Source of the DNA: CAZSAK01 sp964605155
GTDB lineage: Bacteria; Pseudomonadota; Gammaproteobacteria; SZUA-140
DNA: 64,000 nt
Direction: 5' to 3'
Assembly (NCBI GenBank): GCA_964605155.1
Contig: CAZSAK010000017.1
Location: forward strand, 1 to 64,000
A program made the position numbers and the translations under genes. Shown here piece after piece: positions 36,948 through 46,533 of this stretch. Below the pieces are notes generated by a model. That model was not told the origin of the DNA. It made no database searches and saw only the letters and a program-made list of their open reading frames with translations. Every line of letters begins with the position of its first letter. The stretch's first letter is position 1.

Positions 36948-37170
36948 TCACTCCATCAAGGCATACCACACGACCTTCGAAAATTCATAATAGAACTTCC
37001 GGCTGTCAGCCCACTCCTTTTTAAAAAACCCTTTGCGCGGTGCGTATGGTAATTGGAGGTGACAATAATGACCTTTCCATAGCCATGTTGCTGTATATAG
37101 GGCAGAAGTTTCCTGACCTCCTCTTTGGTCGAGTCGGCGTCATGACCGGCAACCCAGGTCTCACCGTTGT
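36948..37170 (-). pseudogene. Truncated, frameshifted remnant of a YdcF/DUF218-like gene
   Basis: Directly after the cysS stop, the minus strand encodes TKEEVRKLLPYIQQHGYGKV-IIVTSNYHTHRA, matching the C-terminal part of the YdcF/DUF218 family. The N-terminal two thirds are missing and the sequence runs into cysS. At a run of six T and five A (minus strand, 37017-37027) the frame breaks. Moving one base back continues it sensibly as KEWADSRKFYYEFSKVVWYA to a stop at 36948. It is therefore a decayed gene, or a sequencing error sits in the homopolymer. Confidence 0.65.
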
Positions 37171-37172
37171 CT

Positions 37173-38588
37173 TTACTTTTTACGCCAGATGGTCCCGCCG
37201 GGGCTGTCTTCGACAATATACCCCTGCGCCTGGATTACATTGCGTAGTCGATCGGCCTCCGGCCAGTCCCTGTTTTGCCTTGCCTCATCCCGCCGTTTTG
37301 CGAGCAGGCTGATCTCATCGTCACCGCCTCCGGCCGTGGATATCTTCAGAAACCGCACAGGATCAAGTCTGCCTATTCCGAGGCCATCAGCCATCTGCCG
37401 GAGTGTTGCCGCATGCTGCAACGCCTGATCGTCATTGCCTTTATCGAGTTCGCTGTTGATCCCGGTGGACAACCTGTCAAGTTCGGCCATGGCATCGGCG
37501 GTGTTGAAATCATCATCCATGGCCGCCTTGAATGCCTTGCTGAAAACGGATTTGTCATCCGCTACTGCATTACCGTGATCTCCAGCGCGGTGCAGCGCGC
37601 GATAGATACCGGCAAGCCTTTTTTCAGCGGCCTTGAGTTCATCGTATCCATAATTCAGCGGACTGCGATAATGACTTTGCAGGATAAAGAATCGGATGAT
37701 CTCACCCGCCCGCTCCCTGTCGTCACTGTCGACCTTATCGATGATTTCGCGAACGGTGAAAAAATTGCCCAGTGACTTCGACATCTTCTCTTCATTGATA
37801 CGGACAAAGCCGTTGTGCATCCACACGTTGACGAATTTTTTCCCTGTGGCCGCCTCGGACTGGGCGATCTCGTTTTCATGGTGCGGAAACATCAGGTCCA
37901 TGCCGCCGCCGTGAATATCGAAATGATCACCGAGGCAGTGGACAGACATCGCCGAACACTCGATATGCCATCCCGGCCGCCCCGGCCCCCAAGGAGAATC
38001 CCATTGAGGCTCACCCGGCTTGGCCGCCTTCCATAATACGAAGTCGAGCGGGTCACGCTTCGCAGCATCGATCTCGACGCGCTCACCTGCACGCAGGTCT
38101 TCCATGCGCTTGCCGGACAGCATGCCGTAATCTTCAAAGCGGTTGACGGCGTAAAACACATCATGATTGTCGGCTTTATAGGCCGCTCCCTTGTCGATGA
38201 GTTTCTGTATCATGGTAATGATGTCAGCCATATATTCAGTGGCGCGCGGTTCGGCGTTGGGGTGTAATGCGCCCAGCAAATCCGCATCCTCGTGCATGGC
38301 CTTGATGAACCTGGCGGTCAGATCCTGTATAGACGATTTCTTTTCATGTGCACGGTTTATGATCTTGTCATCGATGTCGGTGATATTGCGTACATAATTG
38401 ACATGCTGCCTGCCATAAACACTGCACAGATATCGGTATACGACATCGAATACCACCATGACCCGTGCATGCCCCAGATGACAGTAATCGTATACAGTCA
38501 TGCCGCAGACATACATACGGACATTGGTGGGATCGATCGGAGCAAAGGGCTGTTTGTCTCTGGTAAGACTGTTATAGATCTGTAACAT
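37173..38588 (-). CDS. cysS: Cysteinyl-tRNA synthetase
   Basis: CysS charges tRNA-Cys. The 471-residue class I synthetase has the zinc cysteine in MYVCGMTVYD, the HIGH-like HLGHARVMV, GWHIECSAMS with further zinc ligands, HHENEIAQSEA and the KMSKS loop EKMSKSLGNFF. It is divergent from the cyclophilin gene. Its 3' end abuts the YdcF remnant. Confidence 0.96.
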   Translation of the reverse strand: MLQIYNSLTRDKQPFAPIDPTNVRMYVCGMTVYDYCHLGHARVMVVFDVVYRYLCSVYGRQHVNYVRNITDIDDKIINRAHEKKSSIQDLTARFIKAMHEDADLLGALHPNAEPRATEYMADIITMIQKLIDKGAAYKADNHDVFYAVNRFEDYGMLSGKRMEDLRAGERVEIDAAKRDPLDFVLWKAAKPGEPQWDSPWGPGRPGWHIECSAMSVHCLGDHFDIHGGGMDLMFPHHENEIAQSEAATGKKFVNVWMHNGFVRINEEKMSKSLGNFFTVREIIDKVDSDDRERAGEIIRFFILQSHYRSPLNYGYDELKAAEKRLAGIYRALHRAGDHGNAVADDKSVFSKAFKAAMDDDFNTADAMAELDRLSTGINSELDKGNDDQALQHAATLRQMADGLGIGRLDPVRFLKISTAGGGDDEISLLAKRRDEARQNRDWPEADRLRNVIQAQGYIVEDSPGGTIWRKK

Positions 38589-38719
38589 GTTAGGTCATTC
38601 GTGCTGTTTTCTCGTTCTTTTCATGGTCCGGGTTCCACAATTGACCCAAACACCTTATCATTTGTCTGTATTTTAAGTATGATCGGATCAACGACAACAA
38701 TATAAATGGATTATAGACA

Positions 38720-39334
38720 ATGAAACAACTGTTCCTCGCCGCCCTCTCCCCTTTTTTGATCATCCCGCTCAGTCAGGCAGGCGCCGCCTCCATGGACGAT
38801 TCGCATCCGCGGGTCAGCATGATAACCAATTTCGGCGAGATTGTACTTGAACTCGACCGCGAAAAGGCACCGCAGACCGTCGATAATTTCATCAGGTATG
38901 TCAAGAATGATCTCTACAACGGCACGATCTTTCATCGCGTCATAAAGGATTTCATGATACAGGGCGGAGGATATTCCGCAGATTTCATCAAAAAAACCAC
39001 CTTCGCTCCAATCAAGAACGAAGCGGATAATGGCCTGAAAAATGATCGCGGCACCATTGCCATGGCCCGCACCTCTGATCCTCACTCGGCCACCTCTCAA
39101 TTTTTTATCAACGTGGTAGACAACGATTTCCTGAATTACAGCTCACCCACCACGCAGGGATGGGGTTACGCCGTATTCGGGAAAGTCATCAAGGGCATGG
39201 ATGTAGTGGACAAGATCCGCAATGTTCGCACCGGCAGAGGCGGCCCCTTTCCGGGCGATGTACCCGCCAGTACGGTCCTGATTGAAACCGTTACCATGAT
39301 CCCTGATGACAAAGAGCAACAAGAAGAAAAATAA
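38720..39334 (+). CDS. Periplasmic peptidyl-prolyl cis-trans isomerase (cyclophilin)
   Basis: It accelerates proline isomerisation in exported proteins. The 204-residue product has a signal peptide (about residues 1-23, ending near GAA). The cyclophilin core shows VDNFIRYV, GTIFHRVIKDFMIQGGG, NDRGTIAMARTSDPHSATSQFFINV and YAVFGKVIKGMDVVDKI. A charged tail EQQEEK ends the protein. It lies 18 bases upstream of lpxH on the same strand, so they are probably co-transcribed. Confidence 0.93.
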   Translation: MKQLFLAALSPFLIIPLSQAGAASMDDSHPRVSMITNFGEIVLELDREKAPQTVDNFIRYVKNDLYNGTIFHRVIKDFMIQGGGYSADFIKKTTFAPIKNEADNGLKNDRGTIAMARTSDPHSATSQFFINVVDNDFLNYSSPTTQGWGYAVFGKVIKGMDVVDKIRNVRTGRGGPFPGDVPASTVLIETVTMIPDDKEQQEEK

Positions 39335-39352
39335 TACCCTTATGGCTTCATA

Positions 39353-40099
39353 ATGATCCTGTTCATCTCCGACCTGCACCTTTACAAGGAACGTCCGGAG
39401 ATTACGGAATTGTTTCTGGAATTTCTGGAGCATCGTGCAGGTGAAGCAGAAGCACTTTATATCCTTGGCGATCTGTTCGAGGTGTGGATCGGCGACGATG
39501 CGGTCTCGAGCGAAAACAGGCGCATCATCACTGCTTTAAACAGGCTTTCAGACCGCGGTACCCGGGTGATGTTCATGCACGGCAACCGGGATTTTCTCAT
39601 CGGAGAGGATTTTGCACGGATGTCTGGTTGCAGCCTTATCCCCGATTCCACGGTTATCAAGCTTAACGGCGAACCGACATTGCTGATGCACGGCGATACA
39701 CTGTGTACCGATGATCTCGAATATCAGCAATTCCGTGCCAGGGTGCGTGACCCGCAAATCCAGCGTGACTTCCTGTCGCAACCCGTCGCAAAACGTTCGG
39801 ATATCGTGGATCACTACCGTCAGGAAAGCCGGGAACGTTCCCGACACAAATCGACGGAGATCATGGATGTCAACCAGGATGCCGTGATCAAGATCATGAA
39901 ACAGTATCAGGTCAGACGTTTGATACATGGTCATACCCACCGACCCGCGATCCATTCTCTCAAGATCGACGGACAGGATGCCGAACGGATCGTGCTCGGC
40001 GACTGGTATCATCAGGGCAGCGTGTTAACCGTGGATGAAAGCGGCTTTCATCTGGAGGGATTCGACGGAACCAGTCTGCACGGCGCACATACCGGATGA
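39353..40099 (+). CDS. lpxH: UDP-2,3-diacylglucosamine diphosphatase
   Basis: LpxH makes lipid X in lipid A synthesis at the inner membrane. The 248-residue metallophosphatase has the manganese ligand motifs SDLHL, LGDLFEVWIGDD, HGNRDFLIG, HGDTLCTDD and HGHTHRP. The ATG at 39353 follows the cyclophilin stop by 18 bases. The next gene overlaps its stop by four bases. Confidence 0.95.
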   Translation: MILFISDLHLYKERPEITELFLEFLEHRAGEAEALYILGDLFEVWIGDDAVSSENRRIITALNRLSDRGTRVMFMHGNRDFLIGEDFARMSGCSLIPDSTVIKLNGEPTLLMHGDTLCTDDLEYQQFRARVRDPQIQRDFLSQPVAKRSDIVDHYRQESRERSRHKSTEIMDVNQDAVIKIMKQYQVRRLIHGHTHRPAIHSLKIDGQDAERIVLGDWYHQGSVLTVDESGFHLEGFDGTSLHGAHTG

Positions 40100-40833
40100 A
40101 GGGAAAGATTCATATCGGTACCTCGGGATGGCACTACCCGCACTGGAAAAAACTCTTCTATCCGGAAGACGTGCCCAAAAAAGACTGGCTACACTTTTAC
40201 GCGGACAGGCTGGACTGCGTTGAGATCAACAATACCTTTTACAAACTCCCCGGGGCGGATACATTTTCCAACTGGTCCGAGCAAACGCCTGACGGTTTCA
40301 TCTTTGCTGTCAAGGCCTCGCGTACTATCACTCACCGCAAAAAGCTCAGCAACTGCCAGGACGCGATCGATACGTTCTTCGAGGTTGTCGACGGATTGGG
40401 CAACAAGCTTGGTCCCGTGCTGTTTCAGTTACCGCCACGCTGGCATTGTAATACACGACGACTGAATGAGTTTCTCACATTACTGCCCGAACATCATCGC
40501 TACACCTTCGAGTTCCGGGACCCCAGCTGGCATAACGAGGAAACCTATTCCGTACTCAGGTATTTCAATGCCGCCTTTTGCACCTTTGAGCTGGGTGATA
40601 TGAACACACCGCAAGTGTGCACCGCTGACTTCAACTACATCCGACTGCATGGACCTGAAGGGCCATATACCGGCAATTATTCGTCCCGCCGCTTACGCAG
40701 ATGGGCGGAAAAACTGTCGGGCTGGCAGGCGCAGGGACAGGATGTCTATCTATTTTTTGATAACGATGAATCGGCGTATGCCGTCAAGAACGCACTGCTG
40801 ACAGACAAGCTGATAAAGGATCTCGATCGTTGA
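40096..40833 (+). CDS. DUF72 family protein (YecE-like)
   Basis: The biochemical role of this TIM-barrel-like family is not established. The 245-residue protein begins IHIGTSGWHYPHWK and has VEINNTFYKLP, FAVKASRTITH, LGPVLFQLPP, FEFRDPSW and YIRLHGPEGPYTGNY, ending in YLFFDNDESAYAVKNA, which are all family signatures. It overlaps lpxH by ATGA, so translation is coupled. Confidence 0.9.
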   Translation: MKGKIHIGTSGWHYPHWKKLFYPEDVPKKDWLHFYADRLDCVEINNTFYKLPGADTFSNWSEQTPDGFIFAVKASRTITHRKKLSNCQDAIDTFFEVVDGLGNKLGPVLFQLPPRWHCNTRRLNEFLTLLPEHHRYTFEFRDPSWHNEETYSVLRYFNAAFCTFELGDMNTPQVCTADFNYIRLHGPEGPYTGNYSSRRLRRWAEKLSGWQAQGQDVYLFFDNDESAYAVKNALLTDKLIKDLDR

Positions 40834-40925
40834 TCCCCGGCAATGCGGTATATCACTGCAGAGGCGCCCCGCTGTGTTGTGCTTCACCAGATCGCATGAT
40901 GCCTGTAGATATCCGCAACAGTGAT

Positions 40926-41888
40926 TTAATGTAACGCACGCTTTGCCAACCACATCCCGGGGATCATAGGCATCCACAGGGTAAATCCTCGCAGCAACAA
41001 GGTAGCAGTAAGGGCCGCTTCCACAGGCACCCCCATAACACCCAGCATACTGACGCAGGTAACTTCAAAAGTGCCGAGTCCCAGAGGAATCAGCCCGATG
41101 GTGGCGACCATGGATGCCACTACAAAACTTGGGAAAACCCCCCAGAATGAAGCCTGTATGCCAACCACCTGCAACATGACCCATAAGGTAGCCGCATCCA
41201 GCAAAAACACAAAGCCATGCAATAGTGAAGCGCTCATGACCAATGCCGGCTTTCTCAATAATTCACTGGGTGCGTTTGCAATTGCACTTAGCAAATTACT
41301 CAACCCGGGTATTCTCATCAATAACGCCGGTAATTCCCTTTTCGCAAAACTACGCAACCACAGCGCTCCCGCAGGAATGCCGGCCGCAAAAAACGAGAAT
41401 GCCAGCACGACAATCACTATCCAGGCATGAAGGGCATGGTAGAAATACAGTAACAGCACGGAAAGCAATCCAGCGAACAGGTAGGCGCTGTAAAATGCCA
41501 CCATACTTAATAACAGCGTAGCCATGCACAGGGATGATGGAACCCCGCGACGATTCAATGCTGTGATGAAAAAGGCGATACCAGTCATCCCTCCAGTGGG
41601 CATCGCCTGATCGGAAAACAATTTCGCTACACCAAGCGGGACCAGCGACAGCAGTGGAAATTCCTCCCCAGCCTGTCTCAAGGCCAGATACCAGACAGCG
41701 GCAACACTGAAGTAGGTGGTGATCTGAAGCAATAATGCGACAAACAACCACACCGGTTGAACCTGACGTACGAGGACAACAAATTGTTGCAGTTCGCCAA
41801 TGTGGGTTACTACGAGTATCAACGCCGCCAACATCAGCAGGCCGATGAACCAACCGGAGTACTTGTGCCAGCCGGATTTCTTGTTCAT
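40926..41888 (-). CDS. UPF0104 / lysylphosphatidylglycerol-synthase-like membrane protein
   Basis: This family shares the membrane domain of MprF-type flippases; the substrate is unknown. The 320-residue protein shows about eight hydrophobic segments. The conserved features are a Gln-Met-Pro-Thr-Gly motif (SDQAMPTGGMTG) and IGLIPLGLGTFEVTCVSMLGVMGVP near the C-terminus. No synthetase domain is attached. It converges with the DUF72 gene. Confidence 0.8.
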   Translation of the reverse strand: MNKKSGWHKYSGWFIGLLMLAALILVVTHIGELQQFVVLVRQVQPVWLFVALLLQITTYFSVAAVWYLALRQAGEEFPLLSLVPLGVAKLFSDQAMPTGGMTGIAFFITALNRRGVPSSLCMATLLLSMVAFYSAYLFAGLLSVLLLYFYHALHAWIVIVVLAFSFFAAGIPAGALWLRSFAKRELPALLMRIPGLSNLLSAIANAPSELLRKPALVMSASLLHGFVFLLDAATLWVMLQVVGIQASFWGVFPSFVVASMVATIGLIPLGLGTFEVTCVSMLGVMGVPVEAALTATLLLRGFTLWMPMIPGMWLAKRALH

Positions 41889-42127
41889 CTGTTTATACAG
41901 GACACCTTCACGACACCCTGTACGAATACGCCTGATGAATACGGATCCGCGTAATCGAGTTCGAGATCATGCAATTGGAACCCATTTCAATTCACGGCAT
42001 TTATGCAAATAATTGTGGAATTACCCAATATATTTCACCCATATGAAATTGTTGAATATTTATTTTTAAACACGTATGCAACTTCGCGAATACTGCAATG
42101 TCTTATTTCTCGTCTGGCAACTAATGC
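41889..42127. other. A+T-rich intergenic sequence between divergent membrane-protein genes
   Basis: No ORF or RNA gene was recognised. A weak promoter candidate (TTGAAT, 17 bases, TATGCA) lies at about 42052-42080 for the rightward gene. The -10 match is poor. Confidence 0.3.
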
Positions 42128-42200
42128 CGGTTAATGGGTAACCGACGCAATCAGACAAATATGAACTTTTGGCAGTGCAATTAAAACTGCCAAAAGGCAG
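42128..42200 (+). promoter_or_regulatory. Structured leader with competing hairpins before the 42211 gene
   Basis: The leader holds CGGTTA/TAACCG (42128-42133, 42139-42144), then an 11-bp perfect hairpin, CTTTTGGCAGT (42166-42176) with ACTGCCAAAAG (42186-42196). The second arm can instead pair CTGCC (42187-42191) with GGCAG (42196-42200) across an AAAA loop. That second hairpin touches the AGGAG ribosome-binding site at 42199-42203. The geometry fits an on/off switch of translation, or a protein-binding site. Confidence 0.55.
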
Positions 42201-42210
42201 GAGTAGTTAA

Positions 42211-42675
42211 ATGATCAACATTATCAATATCTCAAGTTACAAGGCAACCCGGATCAGAACCTTCTCAAGGATTGTGTACCTGGTGTCTGGACTGGGCATG
42301 GCAACCATGATCTCCGCCTATCCACCGCTAAAGCCTGAATGGATTGTGGTGGGCAGCATGCTGAGCATTGTATTAACGTTATTCGGGATAATCGGTTTAT
42401 GGCCACGCATAAGAGTCACTATTTTCGGTCATATTCTCAACAACAGGATTGTGCATACTGTTGTCTTCTTTCTGGCAGGTATAACCGTCATCATGATGAC
42501 CTATTTCAACCCGCCTGTCGCAGACGCATGGTACGCATTTTTCAGCCTTGTGGGTGCCTTAATGGTCTTTGACGCAATAGCGTCCACGGCCTATCGACTG
42601 AAATCGAAAACAATCCCCAGGAAAATAGCCCCTGCTATCTATCCTCTGCACAGCAGTCATAATAAAGCGGCCTAA
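42211..42675 (+). CDS. Small four-helix inner-membrane protein of unknown function
   Basis: I do not recognise the family. The 154-residue protein has four hydrophobic segments (about residues 20-38, 46-66, 82-101, 108-125) and a basic C-terminal tail. ATG 42211 has AGGAG seven bases upstream. The gene stands alone between a structured leader and a good terminator, so it is a monocistronic, probably regulated unit. Confidence 0.75.
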   Translation: MINIINISSYKATRIRTFSRIVYLVSGLGMATMISAYPPLKPEWIVVGSMLSIVLTLFGIIGLWPRIRVTIFGHILNNRIVHTVVFFLAGITVIMMTYFNPPVADAWYAFFSLVGALMVFDAIASTAYRLKSKTIPRKIAPAIYPLHSSHNKAA

Positions 42676-42707
42676 CGAAAACCAGACACATGATATCTGT
42701 GTGGATC

Positions 42708-42742
42708 AAGCCCCCGTTCACATCCTGGCCGGGGGGCTTTTT
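42708..42742 (+). terminator. Rho-independent terminator after the small membrane protein
   Basis: AAGCCCCC pairs with GGGGGGCTT across a loop of about 15 bases and is followed by a run of T residues. It lies 33 bases after the stop at 42675 on the plus strand. Confidence 0.85.
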
Positions 42743-42908
42743 GCAGGATGTCATCATTACTGATATCGTCTATGGTTATCTGCTGTTATCGGGCAGGTAT
42801 CATCTTGTAAATCAGGCGGGCGATAATTCGCTCGCCGGGATATGCTGACGTTTCACATTGCTGGATTGAATGGAAATAATGGCCTCATGAACAGGTCAAG
42901 GCACGTGA

Positions 42909-44021
42909 TTATCGCGCAGCACCTTGCGCCAGCGCCCGCTGCCGGCTCTGTTCCAGTTCGCCGGATTGTTTAGAACTGTCGTAACCGGGATCCGTCTCGG
43001 GCCAGCCCCGGGTGTGTTTGATAACCAGTTCTGTTAGTGCACGAATATGCTCGGGCCTGTCGTTCAATGCCGGGATATAGTGATAGCGCTGGCCGCCCGC
43101 GGAAAGAAATATATCCCTGTTCTGCATATCAAGTTCCTCGAGCGTCTCGAGACAATCCGCGGCGAATCCGGGACACACCACATCGACGCTTTTCACACCC
43201 GACTTCGCCCACGTGCGCAATGTCTGGTCACAGTATGGCTTCAACCATTCCTGACGTCCGAAGCGCGACTGGAAAGCCGTTTCCCATTGCCCCTCCTGCA
43301 ACTGTAACTGTTCGGCGACAAGTCGAGCGGTCGCCTGGCACTGGCAATAATACGGATCACCCGCCAGGTGCGTGCGTTTCGGCATGCCGTGGAAGGAAAA
43401 CAGCATGCGTTCGGAACGTCCGCGTATCTCCCAGTATTCACGTACACTCGTCGCTACGGCGTCGATATAACCCGGATCGTCATGGTAATGGGTAATCATG
43501 CGTAACTCCGGTATCCAGCGCCAGGTCTTCAACACGTCGGAGACGGCATCGAATGTCGATGCCGTCGTGGCGGTGGAATACTGCGGATACAAAGGCAACA
43601 GGAGGATACGTTGCGCGTTCGCCTCGCGTAATTGATTGAGCGCCGATTCGATAGAGGGATTGCCGTAACGCATGCCGAGCGCGACAACCACTGGCCCGTC
43701 TATTGATTGCCCCAGTTCAGCCTGTAAATTCTTCGCCTGTCGTTTGGAAATCGCCAGCAAGGGGGAACCTTCATCAGTCCAGATCTGCTGATATTTATGC
43801 GCCGAACTGCGTGACCTGAACGGCAGGATAATGCCGTTGAGGATCATCCACCACAGCCAGCGCGGTATCTCGATTACACGCGGGTCCGAGAGGAATTCAC
43901 GCAGATACCTGCGCATGGCGGAAGGTATCGGGGCGTCCGGTGTTCCAAGGTTGTTTAGCAGGATCCCGGTAACCGGCATAGTGCCGTGCGTGTAGTCCTC
44001 GTTGCCCAGATAATTTGTCAT
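42909..44021 (-). CDS. hemH: Ferrochelatase
   Basis: HemH inserts iron into protoporphyrin IX. I chose ATG 44021, which has CAGG eight bases upstream and gives 370 residues; the frame continues 11 codons further. Signatures are GILLNNLGTPDAP, the LLPLYPQYSTATTAS substrate region, LFSFHGMPKRT with the metal-site His, and VCPGFAADCLETLEE with the conserved Glu. A charged tail of about 25 residues follows the core. The flanking iron genes are not adjacent. Confidence 0.94.
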   Translation of the reverse strand: MTNYLGNEDYTHGTMPVTGILLNNLGTPDAPIPSAMRRYLREFLSDPRVIEIPRWLWWMILNGIILPFRSRSSAHKYQQIWTDEGSPLLAISKRQAKNLQAELGQSIDGPVVVALGMRYGNPSIESALNQLREANAQRILLLPLYPQYSTATTASTFDAVSDVLKTWRWIPELRMITHYHDDPGYIDAVATSVREYWEIRGRSERMLFSFHGMPKRTHLAGDPYYCQCQATARLVAEQLQLQEGQWETAFQSRFGRQEWLKPYCDQTLRTWAKSGVKSVDVVCPGFAADCLETLEELDMQNRDIFLSAGGQRYHYIPALNDRPEHIRALTELVIKHTRGWPETDPGYDSSKQSGELEQSRQRALAQGAAR

Positions 44022-44634
44022 GGTTTGCCTGAAGTATCGTTGATCATTTTTCATTCAGTATACATGCGCCACAACAAAATAGCAGACGTCTGAATATCCT
44101 GTTACGATCGCGCTGCGAAATTATTACAAAACCGGATATCCATTCCGGATACGACAACCGAATCTGCGTACAGACTGCTCAATGCTTTCGTTATACATTA
44201 TCAAGGCGAACCGATCGCGACGATCGCCGCAAATGCTCAAAACCCGGCATCACAAAGCCACCGGGAATGCCTCATAGTGATTTTATCCCGTCAACACCGG
44301 TATTTCTAATGGACAGTAAAAAAAACGGAAACATAGCAGATTTTCACACTACCGACCTGCCTTTACGCGATCAGCAAAAAACCATGTGAGGTCCCGGGAT
44401 TGTCGATGGACTCATGCCGGCCGGCCTTGAGGCCGGTGACAACAATAATATTATTGCGGACTTCAGTGATAGGGCAAACGGTAACGTGGCCCCGGCAGGA
44501 TTCGCCAGATGGTGGATGGAACCTGTCGCGCGTATCCCACGATTACGTCCGTTGACGTATCGCCGGCTTACGTCAGCGCCGGGCGGCTTATACAGGCGTA
44601 TACGGCACCGCGGCGGCGGCAATGATCGTTCGTA
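44022..44634. other. Long intergenic region between hemH and htpG
   Basis: It must contain the hemH promoter near its left end; I could not identify good hexamers. A strong hairpin CCGGCC-TTGA-GGCCGG lies at 44421-44436 without a T-run. Open frames on both strands (for example 44414-44731) have no ribosome-binding site and no recognisable protein features. I call no gene here. Confidence 0.5.
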
Positions 44635-46533
44635 TCAGCCGCGCAATGACAAGGTCAGCAACAGGGAGTTCAACCTGCTGACAAACATGGCCGGATCATC
44701 CAACTGCCCGCCTTCACTGAGCATCGCCTGATCATAAAGGATATTCGTCCAGTCATTGAAGCGTTGCTCGTTCCCTTCTTCCTTGAGGCCTTTTACCAGC
44801 GGGTGCTGTGGATTGATCTCGAGGATCGGTTTGCTTGTGGGTACATGCTGTCCCGCCGCCTCGAGAATCTTGCGCAGGTTGATGGCGATATCCTGATCCT
44901 CGACTACCAGGCAGGAAGGGTAATCCACCAGGCGATGTGTTACCCGCACCTCCTTGACCTTGTCGCCCAGGGTATCCTGCATCTTCTTGACCATATCCTT
45001 GTAATCATCCGCCGCCTTGTCCAGCTGTTTCTTTTCTTCGTTGTCTTCCAGCTTGCCCAGTTCCAGGTCGCCCTTGGCAACGGATTGTAACTGCTTGCCG
45101 TCATACTCGGTCAGGTAGGACATCATCCATTCATCGATACGGTCATGAAGTAACACTACCTCAATGCCCTTTTTACGGAACACCTCGAGATGGGGACTGC
45201 TCTTTGCCGCGGCGAAGGTTTCGGCGGTGACGTAATAGATCTTTTCCTGTCCCGCCTTCATGCGCTCGATGTAATCATCGAGAGAGACGTCCTGGACATC
45301 GGTGTCGTTATGAGTCGATGAAAAGCGCAACAGTTTTGCGATACGTTCCCGGTTGTTATGATCCTCGACCGGGCCCTCTTTCATCACCCGCCCGAATTCC
45401 TGCCAGAATTCTGCATATTTTTCCTTGTCGTTTTTGGCCATGTTCTCCAGCAGGCCAAGCACCTTCTTCACCGATGCATTGCGTATGGTGTCGATCTGCT
45501 TGTTATGTTGCAGTATCTCGCGCGATATATTCAGCGGCAGATCATCGGAATCGATCACACCGCGTACAAAACGCAGGTAATTGGGCATCAGCTGGTCGGC
45601 GCCATCCATGATAAACACCCGGCGCACATACAGCTTGAGGCCATGGCGCTGATCACGGTCCCACAGATCGAACGGCGCGCGCCTGGGAATAAACAGCAAT
45701 GATATGTAGGACTGTTTGCCCTCTACATGGGAATGGACATGGGCCAGGGGCTCTTCGAAGTCGTGAGCGACATGCTTATAGAACTCATTGTACTCCTCAT
45801 CTTTGATATCCTGCTTGTTGCGCGCCCACAATGCCGAGGCATGGTTAATGGTCTCATCTTCACCCTTCTTGTCCTTGTCTTCCGATTGCATGACGATCGG
45901 CAGCGATATATGGTCGGAATACTTTCTGATAATCCCGCGCAGCCGGTAACCATCAAGGAATTCATCTTCATCGTTGCGCAGGTGCAACACGATGTCGGTA
46001 CCGCGCGACGCTTTCTCGACCGTCTCCAGTGTATAATTTCCCTCGCCCCGTGACTCCCAGCGTACGCCGTGTTCGGGACCGAGCCCTGCGCGACGCGTGG
46101 TGACAGTCACCTTGGCCGCAACGATAAATGCCGAATAAAATCCGACCCCGAATTGCCCGATCAGCCTGGCGTCACTGGCCTGATCTCCGGTGAGCGACTG
46201 AAAAAACTGCTGGGTACCTGATTTCGCGATGGTACCGATATTGTCCATCACCTCATCGCGGTTCATCCCGATACCGTTATCACTGACGGTGATGGTGCGT
46301 TTCTTCTTGTCATAGGACACGCGCACCTTGAGATCGGCATCCCCTTCATACAGTGCGTCATCGGTCAGGGCCTCGAAACGCAATTTATCGCACGCATCCG
46401 AGGCATTGGAGATCAGCTCCCTGAGGAAAATCTCCTTGTTGGAATAGAGAGAATGGATCATCAACTGCAGCAGCTGACTGACCTCGGTCTGAAAATCCAG
46501 GGTTTCTTTATGTGCCTCAACAGTGCTGCTCAT
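44635..46533 (-). CDS. htpG: Chaperone HtpG (Hsp90)
   Basis: HtpG is the cytosolic ATP-dependent Hsp90 chaperone. The 632-residue protein has the ATP-binding motifs LRELISNASDACDKLRFEAL, VSDNGIGMNRDEV, IGQFGVGFYSAFIVA and GTDIVLHL, the middle-domain RRVFIMD and the C-terminal dimerisation domain. The length is normal. No convincing sigma32 promoter was found upstream. Confidence 0.96.
   Translation of the reverse strand: MSSTVEAHKETLDFQTEVSQLLQLMIHSLYSNKEIFLRELISNASDACDKLRFEALTDDALYEGDADLKVRVSYDKKKRTITVSDNGIGMNRDEVMDNIGTIAKSGTQQFFQSLTGDQASDARLIGQFGVGFYSAFIVAAKVTVTTRRAGLGPEHGVRWESRGEGNYTLETVEKASRGTDIVLHLRNDEDEFLDGYRLRGIIRKYSDHISLPIVMQSEDKDKKGEDETINHASALWARNKQDIKDEEYNEFYKHVAHDFEEPLAHVHSHVEGKQSYISLLFIPRRAPFDLWDRDQRHGLKLYVRRVFIMDGADQLMPNYLRFVRGVIDSDDLPLNISREILQHNKQIDTIRNASVKKVLGLLENMAKNDKEKYAEFWQEFGRVMKEGPVEDHNNRERIAKLLRFSSTHNDTDVQDVSLDDYIERMKAGQEKIYYVTAETFAAAKSSPHLEVFRKKGIEVVLLHDRIDEWMMSYLTEYDGKQLQSVAKGDLELGKLEDNEEKKQLDKAADDYKDMVKKMQDTLGDKVKEVRVTHRLVDYPSCLVVEDQDIAINLRKILEAAGQHVPTSKPILEINPQHPLVKGLKEEGNEQRFNDWTNILYDQAMLSEGGQLDDPAMFVSRLNSLLLTLSLRG

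Noticed and set aside
36948..37170. Programmed -1 frameshifting in the YdcF-like ORF
   Set aside because: The slippery run is real, but the gene lacks its N-terminal two thirds, so a remnant or a homopolymer error is simpler.
44414..44731. Possible small gene between hemH and htpG
   Set aside because: No ribosome-binding site, composition rich in Arg and Gly as in random G+C-rich frames, and it runs into htpG.
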